Shown: positions 11,941 to 19,151 of the stretch, in pieces | How positions within the stretch are numbered: the first letter of the stretch is position 1 | How the letters are laid out: each line of letters opens with the position of its first letter | Program-made: the position numbers and the translations under genes | The notes under the pieces: model-generated | Told to the model about the DNA's origin: nothing | The model's database searches: none | What the model saw: the letters and a program-made list of their open reading frames with translations, nothing else | From: Actinomycetota bacterium | GTDB lineage: Bacteria; Actinomycetota; Actinomycetes; S36-B12 | Assembly: GCA_016870425.1 (NCBI GenBank) | Contig: VGBQ01000003.1 | Coordinates: forward strand, 1 to 32,103 | Reading direction: 5' to 3' | Length of the DNA stretch: 32,103 nucleotides

Positions 11941-13347
11941 TCATGCCTCGCGGACGATGGTGAGCACCTCGTCGCGCACGGCCTCCATGGTGCCATGGTC
12001 GACGGCCTCGACGTTCAACCGGAGGAGCGGCTCGGTATTGCTCGGGCGCAGGTTGAACCACCAGTCGGTCGCCGAGACCGTGAGCCCATCGAGGTCATCC
12101 ACCGTGACCTCCGGGCGCGAGGCGAAGGCATCGCGGACGCGCTGGTCCGCTACCGCCGAGTCGGCAACGACGGAATTGATCTCACCGCTCACCACGTAGC
12201 GGTCATAGGCCGAGAGCAACTCGGACAGCGTCGTCCCCGGCGCCGACGAACCCAGCGCCGCGAGGACATGCATCGCGGCGAGCATGCCCGAGTCGGCGCG
12301 CCAGAAGTCGGTGAAGTAGAAGTGACCGGAGTGCTCACCTCCGAACACCGCACCGGTCTCGGCCATGCGCGCCTTGATGAAGGAGTGGCCCACGCGGGTG
12401 CGCTCACCGACGCCGCCACACTCGGCAATGACCTCGGGCACCGTGCGCGAGCTGATGCAGTTGTAGATGATGGTCGAGCCTGGCCGCCGGCGGAGTTCGC
12501 GCTCGGCAATGAGCGCGGTGATCGCCGATGGCGTGACCGCGACACCGCGCTCATCGACGACGAAGCAGCGATCGGCGTCTCCGTCGAAGGCCAGGCCGAT
12601 GTCGGCCCCGCTTGCGATGACCGCCCGCTGCAGGTCGACAAGATTGGCCGGATCGATCGGATTCGCCTCGTGATGGGGGAAGGTGCCGTCGAGCTCGAAG
12701 TACATCGGCTCGATCGCCAACGGCAGGGCGGGCAGTCCGACCGCGGTGCCGAGCACCGCCGGAGCCGTCAGGCCAGCCATGCCGTTGCCGGCATCAATGA
12801 CGACAGATAGCTCACGCCCTGCCGACAGGTCGACCAGGGAGCGCAGGAAGGCGGCGTAGGCAGGCAGTGTGTCGACGCGGCGCACGGTGCCGGTGGGGCC
12901 GGAGTGCGGCGCGATGCCGACCTCGACCAGGTCGCGGATCTGGCGCAGTCCGGAGTCGGCGCCGACGGGCGCAGCACCGCGCCGGCACAGCTTGATGCCG
13001 TTGTACGCCGCAGGGTTGTGGCTGGCGGTGAACATCGCGCCGGGCAGCCCGAGATCGCCGGAGGCGAAGTAGAGGCCATCGGTGCTCGCGAGCCCGATAC
13101 GGATCACATCGCACCCCTGGCCACACACGCCGTCGGCGAAAGCGGCTACGAGGTCATCGCCGGACGAGCGCATGTCCTGGCCCACGACGACCGCACCGGG
13201 GCCGCCGTCGGAGGTGCGAACGCCGAGGACCTCGACCACCGCCGCGCCGATCTCGCGAGCAAGCCGGGCATCGAACTCATCGGGCACGAGGCCGCGCACG
13301 TCATAGGCCTTGAAGACCGCGTCCAGGCCGGAGCCGGACACCGTCAC
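11941..13347 (-). CDS. manB: Phosphomannomutase/phosphoglucomutase
   Basis: VFKAYDVRGLVPDEF, MFTASHNPAAYNGIKLC, AFDGDADRCFVVDE, GGEHSGHFYFTDFWRADSGMLA, RPSNTEPLLRLNVEA. Confidence 0.95.
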   Translation of the reverse strand: MTVSGSGLDAVFKAYDVRGLVPDEFDARLAREIGAAVVEVLGVRTSDGGPGAVVVGQDMRSSGDDLVAAFADGVCGQGCDVIRIGLASTDGLYFASGDLGLPGAMFTASHNPAAYNGIKLCRRGAAPVGADSGLRQIRDLVEVGIAPHSGPTGTVRRVDTLPAYAAFLRSLVDLSAGRELSVVIDAGNGMAGLTAPAVLGTAVGLPALPLAIEPMYFELDGTFPHHEANPIDPANLVDLQRAVIASGADIGLAFDGDADRCFVVDERGVAVTPSAITALIAERELRRRPGSTIIYNCISSRTVPEVIAECGGVGERTRVGHSFIKARMAETGAVFGGEHSGHFYFTDFWRADSGMLAAMHVLAALGSSAPGTTLSELLSAYDRYVVSGEINSVVADSAVADQRVRDAFASRPEVTVDDLDGLTVSATDWWFNLRPSNTEPLLRLNVEAVDHGTMEAVRDEVLTIVREA

Positions 13348-13778
13348 CCCTCGGGATCGTGACCGGCGGGGAGGGACCTGAGGTGACCGCGACGCGTGCC
13401 TTCGGCTCCCACCGCAGTCCGGGACTCGAGGTCGTCGAAGAGTGTCGCGCTGCGATCGCTGGCTGCGGCGGCTTCGCGCACGGCATTGGCCAGGGCCTCG
13501 AGGTCATCTCCCGTCGGACCATGCGCGGAAGGATCAGGCTCGATGCGCACGACCTGCCAGCCGAGGGGTGCGGTGAGCCGTGCCGCATGGATCTCGCACA
13601 GGTCGTAACCGTGGGGGTCGACGGCGGTGGACAGCGGGCCCAGCACAGCGGTCGAGTCGGCGTACACGTAGGTCAGGGTGGAATTGGCCGCGCGCGAGCA
13701 GGTGACGCGGGAGCAGCGACGACGAAAGCCCACGAGCCGGGACGCTACCGTCCGTGTCGGCAGCCTCGGGGCAGCCAC
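13344..13778 (-). CDS. DUF3499 family protein
   Basis: RRCSRVTCSRAANSTLTYVYADSTAVLGPLSTAVDPHGYDLCEIHAARLTAPLGWQVVRIEP. Start uncertain (GTG at 13778 or 13733). Confidence 0.82.
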   Translation of the reverse strand: MAAPRLPTRTVASRLVGFRRRCSRVTCSRAANSTLTYVYADSTAVLGPLSTAVDPHGYDLCEIHAARLTAPLGWQVVRIEPDPSAHGPTGDDLEALANAVREAAAASDRSATLFDDLESRTAVGAEGTRRGHLRSLPAGHDPEG

Positions 13779-13834
13779 GCCGGAGGAGGCCGACAGGATC
13801 GGCTTGGCCGACCCGCCGGGCCCGACCGGTCGGA

Positions 13835-15568
13835 CTACTCGCCGGGGACGGCCAATCCCGGATCGGGCACCGCCCGCGGCACCACGACGGTGGTCCGCAG
13901 GGGCAGCCACGGGTAGCCGGTGACGAGGGACCCATCCTCGTTGCGGCGCAGGAGGCGATGCGCGATGACAGCCTCGCCCCCCGAGACCTCGGCGACGACG
14001 GTGAGCCAGGACGCGCCCGCGGGGCGGGGGATGGTGACCGCGACCAGGCGCCCGGGGGCAACCGACAAGGTGATGGGGTCGGGCATCGGCGGTGTCGGCT
14101 CGCCCGGGGCGGCCGGGAGGACTCGCAGGGTCACCGACACGGCTTTGCTCGCCGTGTCATCAGCGGGCGGAGTCACAGCGTCGGTCGGCGTGTCGTCAGC
14201 CATCGCGTCCGGGCTCGCCGACATCTCGGCGTCCATACCCGGCATGTCCGCCGCACTCTCGATCGTGATGATCTCGTCGGGCACCGTCACCCACACGGTC
14301 ACGGACGTGCCGCGCGCGGCCTGCAGTCCGGTGACAGCGGCGACATCGACAATGGGCACGGCACCGGCGGTGAAGGAGGTCTCTTCCAGTGAGCCCTTGG
14401 TCGCATCCAGCCCCGGGTGGCGCTGCCGCACTCCGGCCACGATCGGCACGTCGGATTGGAGGTCCACGGTCGCGTCCTCGCCTTGGAGCGCCTCGTCCAG
14501 ATCCACCGCGACCACGGCGCCTGCGGGGACCTCGACTTCCGACGCGGCCTGCGGGACGAAGGAGCCCCCGGTCGTGATGAGGCGCACGCGCACCGTGGCC
14601 GCCAGATCCCCGGGCGCGTGCACGAGGAGCTGGCGCCCGCCGGGTCCGCCGATGACCCCCGGGATCAGGACGCGCGTGGATGGATCGGCCGACGCGGGGA
14701 TCCAGTCCGCGCCCTGCGGCACGAAGCCCTCGGTCTGCTTGTCGGACAGAGCGGCGACGACGCGTCCCTGGCGCACCGTGACGCGCCACGCGGCGGCGGG
14801 CAGGCGAGGCGCCTCGCGGGAGAGCTTGACGACGATGCGGCTGCGCGGCTCGACGACCAGGCCGCGCAATTGCGGTGTCGTCACGACCCCGTCGGGCCCG
14901 CTGATGCTGACCTCCACGTCGGCGGGCGTCTCCTCCGGGTTGACCAGCACCAGGTCGGAGTCGCGGCCCGCCGTGGACCCGCCACCGACAAACCACCAGG
15001 TCGTGTCCGGCCCGAGGCAGGGCTGACTGGCCAGGCCGCGGCTGGCCGAGAAGGAGTCCTGCGTCACCTGCGACGCGACGAGACCGGGTGCGAGACCACC
15101 CTGCGTCCGCACCTCCAGTGCTGGCAGGCGCGTCTGCTCCGCAACAACCTCGGCCGCGTCCCCCGGCGAGACGAGATCACCGGCGACCACGACGTCGGCG
15201 GCGGGTGAGTCATCGGCCGCTGCGGCACCACGCAAGAGGGCGATCGATGCCTCGCCCTCTCTCTCCTGTCCGGGAAGGTCGGGTACGACGGTGATCGCCG
15301 ATGTCGTCCGCCCGCCATCGACCGAGCCCGGCTCCGGGCATATGGCCAACGATGAATCCACCGGCTCCACGGCCCCCGCCGGATCATCGTCCGCCGAGGG
15401 TGCGGGCACGAAGAGGCCCCCGACGACGAGCAGGGCAGCGATGCCCGCGACGACGCCCGTGGTGCGCCATGCCGCCGGGTCAGCGGGCACGCCTACTCCG
15501 CGGGGGCGACGCGGGCGGCGTCGGGGTCTCGCGACGCGATCCTGGGGCTCGGGCATCTCCTCGCTCAT
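13835..15568 (-). CDS. DUF5719 family protein (predicted membrane-anchored, extracytoplasmic)
   Basis: One N-terminal TM (GVVAGIAALLVVGGLFV) then repeated beta-rich segments; next to GT2 and DUF3499 genes as in other actinobacteria; family name from context and composition. Confidence 0.7.
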   Translation of the reverse strand: MSEEMPEPQDRVARPRRRPRRPRGVGVPADPAAWRTTGVVAGIAALLVVGGLFVPAPSADDDPAGAVEPVDSSLAICPEPGSVDGGRTTSAITVVPDLPGQEREGEASIALLRGAAAADDSPAADVVVAGDLVSPGDAAEVVAEQTRLPALEVRTQGGLAPGLVASQVTQDSFSASRGLASQPCLGPDTTWWFVGGGSTAGRDSDLVLVNPEETPADVEVSISGPDGVVTTPQLRGLVVEPRSRIVVKLSREAPRLPAAAWRVTVRQGRVVAALSDKQTEGFVPQGADWIPASADPSTRVLIPGVIGGPGGRQLLVHAPGDLAATVRVRLITTGGSFVPQAASEVEVPAGAVVAVDLDEALQGEDATVDLQSDVPIVAGVRQRHPGLDATKGSLEETSFTAGAVPIVDVAAVTGLQAARGTSVTVWVTVPDEIITIESAADMPGMDAEMSASPDAMADDTPTDAVTPPADDTASKAVSVTLRVLPAAPGEPTPPMPDPITLSVAPGRLVAVTIPRPAGASWLTVVAEVSGGEAVIAHRLLRRNEDGSLVTGYPWLPLRTTVVVPRAVPDPGLAVPGE

Positions 15569-18500
15569 CGAGACACCTCCCCGTCGAGAGCATCATCAGC
15601 ATCTGCGACGGCGACAGCGTCGGTATCGAGATCGATGCCGTCGTCTGCGTCGTCATCGGAGGTGGCCCGACGTGCGGGCAGCGCCAGCACCCCGATGACA
15701 AGCCAGGCGATGACCTGCGCCCACAGCCACCGCGTGCGCGGCCCGTCATCGATGTCGACGAGGAGTTGGCCACCGTCGGCCGGCACCTCGAAGGCCTGCA
15801 GACCCGTTGAGCCATCACGCGAGGCCAGCGTGAGTGCCACCCCGCCGAGCGTTGCACGCCACGCCGGGTCCGCCGTCTGGGCCAAGCTCAGCACGCCGCC
15901 AGACGCGGGAAGGGGCGCGTCGACGAAAGGCTCGGCCGAGGACATGCGCACGATCGGCACCGGAGTGGGGGACGCATCGGGTTGGGTGGCGAGGACCACG
16001 CGACTCGCCTCGAACTCGACGCGCCACAGCACATCGCCCTCCTGCCCTGCGACGCGCCGCAGTCCCGGGGCTGCGTCCAGGGTGCGCGCCAAGGACCGAC
16101 CCTCCGCGGCAGCCTGCTCGAGGACGACGTAGCGCACCGCGTAGGCGGCGAGTCCGGTAACTTCCCCACCTCCGCGCCCGGACACCAGCCCGGCGACGAG
16201 TGCATCGAGCTCGGCCCAGTCGGCCGCGGGCGGGGCGACCTCGGCGTCCCCGAGGGTGGGCCCGGTGCCGTTGACGAGCGCGTAGTCCACGCGCGCGGGC
16301 GATGCGGGCCGCAGCAGGAGGGTGCGTGGCGCCTCCGGGCCGATCGCCTCGGCGATGACGAAGGGGGGCAGAGCGACGGGGTCACCTCGGCGCACAGGAT
16401 CTCCGGAGCCGGGCAGCCACCAGGCCAGGGCGACGATGGGCGTGAGCACCGCGAGGATGGTGCTGATTCCCGCCACGGGCTGTCGCCAGGTGAAGGCGGC
16501 CTCCGCCATGCTCGCCCGGAGCCCATCCGCTGCCACGGCCGCGGCAAGGATGAGTGCGCCACCCATGAGCGCCGTCGCGAGGCCGGACCACGCCACGACG
16601 GGGTCCTCGGCCCACGGGGGCTGCAGCGGAAGACGTGTCGTGATGAGGGCGAGGGCGAGCGCGACGAGAGCGACAGCCCACGCCGTCACGACGACGCGAC
16701 GGGTGCCCGGGCGCAGGCAGGCGAGCAGCGCGGCGATGACCAGGCCCGCCATGACCCAGGGCGGAGGGGTGCCGGGACCGGAGGGATCCAGAAGCAGCAG
16801 CGACAGGCTGGTGGGGGCGTCGACGGTGATCGGCACGCCCAGGTCGGTGAGGAAGAGAAGGGGTTCGGTGAGCAGGCGCACCGACCACGGGAGCAGAAGC
16901 ACGAGTGGAGCCACGGCCAGGACCAGGGCCCGAAGCACCAGGTCGCGACCGAGGCGCCGGGTGACCCCCGCCGCGATGAGCGCAGCGGCGATGGCGACGA
17001 TGAGCCATACCCATGTCACGGGGGCGCAGGCGATCAGCAGTGCCGCTAGTAGTGCCGTGCCCCAGGGGGTGCGCCCCGAGGGCGCCGGCAGAAGCGGAGC
17101 GGCCCCCAGCGTGCGAGCGCACAGGCGGGCGAGGGGAGGCAGCAGGACGATCGCGATGATCACGCCCAGCCGTCCGGTGGCGATGGCGGCCGTAGCGGCC
17201 GGCAGCAGAGCGTAGGCGAATGCCGCCCACGCGCGAGGTCCCCGCGCGGTGACGACCCCGCGCAGCGACCACCACGCGCTCAGGCCCGCTGCGGGCACGG
17301 CGAGCAGCAGGAGCAGGCCCACCATGAGCCCGGCCTTGCCGAGTACGACGGTGGACAGCGCTGCGAGCAGCGCCGTCAGGGGTGCGGCGGGCACCGTGGA
17401 ACCTGGGCCGACGTCGTGCCAGGTGTCGGTGTACGCCGCCCACAGGTCGGCGGCTCCTTCCGGAGCAGGGAGAAGGGCGCCCCCGAAGAGCACTCCGTCC
17501 CCCCACCACAGCGACCGGCCGGCAATCACGGCGGCCACCAGCAGGATGAGAGTCAGGATGACCGCCGGGCGGCCGAGGAATCGGCGCAGCACCCCGTCGG
17601 CTGGGTCCTCGAAGATGTCGGCGTCGTCCGACACAGGACCTGACTCGAGGGCGCCGGCGGCCGAGGCCTGACCTGAGCGCCCCGCGGCGAGAATGCCCCC
17701 CAGCGACTCGAGCGCTGCGCGGGCCTGCGACCAGGCACCGGGGCGCAGGTCGTGCACGGCCTCGCGCGACGACAGCGTCGAGGTGGCCGCCACGCGGCGT
17801 CGCGATGCGGCGATGCGACCGGGGTGCACCAGCAGTGACGTGATGGCGATGACTTCGTCACCCGCACGACGCACGTCCTTGCCGAGGAGATAGAGAATCG
17901 CGCGCAGGGATGAGCCCAGGGCGAGGCGCGCGGCAGTGAAGGGCACTCGCCACCCGGGGGCCTGCGCGAGGAGGACGAGCAGCGCGGATCTGCGATCCAG
18001 GCGGTGGCCAAGTGCCGGCAGCGTCGATCCCTCGCGTCGACCGTGGTACGACGCCTCGCGATGGTGGATGACCGCGTCAGGGGCGACCCGCACCTCGTGG
18101 CCCGCGCGCCAGGCCCGCCAGCACAGATCGAGGTCGTCGCGGTAGAGCGGAAGCTGGGGGTCGAATCCGCCGAGGGCATCCCACACGTCTCGGCGGACGA
18201 GCATGCCGGCGGACCCCACGGCATGGACCTCGCTGCGGTCGTTGTGCTGCCCCTGGTCGTGCTCACGTCGCTCTAGACCGGTCACGCGGCGGCCCGCACC
18301 CGTCACGCTGAAGCCCACCTCGAGCAGGAGGCGGCGGTCGTGCCATCCCAGGGCCTTGGGCCCCAGGATCGCGGCGCGGGGATGGGCATCGGCTGCTTCG
18401 AGCAGCCTCTCCAGGCAGGTCGGTGCCGGCGCCGAGTCGTCGTGCAGGAGCCAGACCCACTCGGTCGTCTCGATATCAAAGGCCTCGTCCGTGTCGGACT

Positions 18501-18753
18501 TCAGGACGCCGGATGCCAGGCCTGCTTGCACAGCGCTGCCGAAGCCACCCCGGTTGTCCGCGAGGATAACGACGCGATCGACACCGAGGGCCTCGGTGAG
18601 AATGCGCGCACTGGCATCGGTCCCTCCGGCATCGACGCCGACGATGGCATCGGGATGACGTGATTGCCCGCCGAGGACCGTGAGGACCGCGGGAAGCCAG
18701 ACCGCGCCATCACGAGCGACAATGACGGCCGTGACGCGGTGGCGTCCGCTCAG
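15565..18753 (-). CDS. Large membrane glycosyltransferase: N-terminal GT2 domain plus multi-TM region
   Basis: VTAVIVARDGAVWLPAVLTVLGGQSRHPDAIVGVDAGGTDASARIL..., EWVWLLHDDSAPAPTCLERLL, LPLYRDDLDLCWRAWRAGHEVRVAPDAVIHH, then many hydrophobic helices. Start unresolved: CTG at 18753 overlapping the whiB stop, or ATG 18846 inside whiB. Confidence 0.88.
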   Translation of the reverse strand: MSGRHRVTAVIVARDGAVWLPAVLTVLGGQSRHPDAIVGVDAGGTDASARILTEALGVDRVVILADNRGGFGSAVQAGLASGVLKSDTDEAFDIETTEWVWLLHDDSAPAPTCLERLLEAADAHPRAAILGPKALGWHDRRLLLEVGFSVTGAGRRVTGLERREHDQGQHNDRSEVHAVGSAGMLVRRDVWDALGGFDPQLPLYRDDLDLCWRAWRAGHEVRVAPDAVIHHREASYHGRREGSTLPALGHRLDRRSALLVLLAQAPGWRVPFTAARLALGSSLRAILYLLGKDVRRAGDEVIAITSLLVHPGRIAASRRRVAATSTLSSREAVHDLRPGAWSQARAALESLGGILAAGRSGQASAAGALESGPVSDDADIFEDPADGVLRRFLGRPAVILTLILLVAAVIAGRSLWWGDGVLFGGALLPAPEGAADLWAAYTDTWHDVGPGSTVPAAPLTALLAALSTVVLGKAGLMVGLLLLLAVPAAGLSAWWSLRGVVTARGPRAWAAFAYALLPAATAAIATGRLGVIIAIVLLPPLARLCARTLGAAPLLPAPSGRTPWGTALLAALLIACAPVTWVWLIVAIAAALIAAGVTRRLGRDLVLRALVLAVAPLVLLLPWSVRLLTEPLLFLTDLGVPITVDAPTSLSLLLLDPSGPGTPPPWVMAGLVIAALLACLRPGTRRVVVTAWAVALVALALALITTRLPLQPPWAEDPVVAWSGLATALMGGALILAAAVAADGLRASMAEAAFTWRQPVAGISTILAVLTPIVALAWWLPGSGDPVRRGDPVALPPFVIAEAIGPEAPRTLLLRPASPARVDYALVNGTGPTLGDAEVAPPAADWAELDALVAGLVSGRGGGEVTGLAAYAVRYVVLEQAAAEGRSLARTLDAAPGLRRVAGQEGDVLWRVEFEASRVVLATQPDASPTPVPIVRMSSAEPFVDAPLPASGGVLSLAQTADPAWRATLGGVALTLASRDGSTGLQAFEVPADGGQLLVDIDDGPRTRWLWAQVIAWLVIGVLALPARRATSDDDADDGIDLDTDAVAVADADDALDGEVSR

Positions 18754-19019
18754 ACTGCCTGCTTCTTCAGCCGGCGCCGTTCGCGCTCGGACAGGCCACC
18801 CCAGATGCCGAAGCGCTCGTCGTTGGCCAGTGCGTATTCCAGGCACTCACCGCGGACCTCGCAGGACAGGCATACGCGCTTGGCCTCCCGGGTGCTCCCA
18901 CCCTTCTCCGGGAAGAACGCCTCCGGGTCCGTCTGGGCGCACAGGGCGCGCTCCTGCCACTCCAGAACTTCGGCAGCAGCCTCAGCGGTGGTCAACGGCA
19001 GCAGTACGGGATCCCCCAC
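18750..19019 (-). CDS. whiB: WhiB-family Fe-S transcriptional regulator (WhiB2/WhmD-like)
   Basis: Cys pattern C-X22-C-X2-C-X5-C (LCAQTDPEAFFPEKGGSTREAKRVCLSCEVRGECLEYAL), FGIWGGLSERERRRLKK. GTG start at 19019 preceded by AAGGAGGGAGGT; the ORF-track ATG at 19151 overlaps a promoter and palindrome. Confidence 0.92.
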   Translation of the reverse strand: MGDPVLLPLTTAEAAAEVLEWQERALCAQTDPEAFFPEKGGSTREAKRVCLSCEVRGECLEYALANDERFGIWGGLSERERRRLKKQAV

Positions 19020-19048
19020 TGCCGCACCTCCCTCCTTCGGGCCCCCCT

Positions 19049-19070
19049 CGGGCCCCGTCTGCGGGGCCCG
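19049..19070 (-). other. Stem-loop in whiB 5' leader
   Basis: CGGGCCCCG-TCTG-CGGGGCCCG (plus-strand reading), perfect 9-bp stem with 4-nt loop. Confidence 0.75.
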
Positions 19071-19082
19071 TCGGGCCGGTGA

Positions 19083-19104
19083 GGACGCAGGTAGCCCTGC
19101 GTCC
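19083..19104 (-). other. Stem-loop in whiB 5' leader / fbiC 3' region
   Basis: GGACGCAGG-TAGC-CCTGCGTCC (plus-strand reading), perfect 9-bp stem with 4-nt loop. Confidence 0.75.
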
Positions 19105-19107
19105 CGA

Positions 19108-19125
19108 AATGACACCGGTGTCATT
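19108..19125. promoter_or_regulatory. 18-bp perfect palindrome, candidate operator
   Basis: AATGACACCGGTGTCATT is identical to its reverse complement; contains two inverted GACAC pentamers. Confidence 0.7.
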
Positions 19126-19151
19126 ACATAGGTCACGAGGCCGCTCGTCAA
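19123..19151 (-). promoter_or_regulatory. Candidate sigma70-type promoter for whiB
   Basis: Minus strand TTGACG (19151-19146), 17-nt spacer, TGTAAT (19128-19123): 5/6 matches at both hexamers. Confidence 0.6.
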
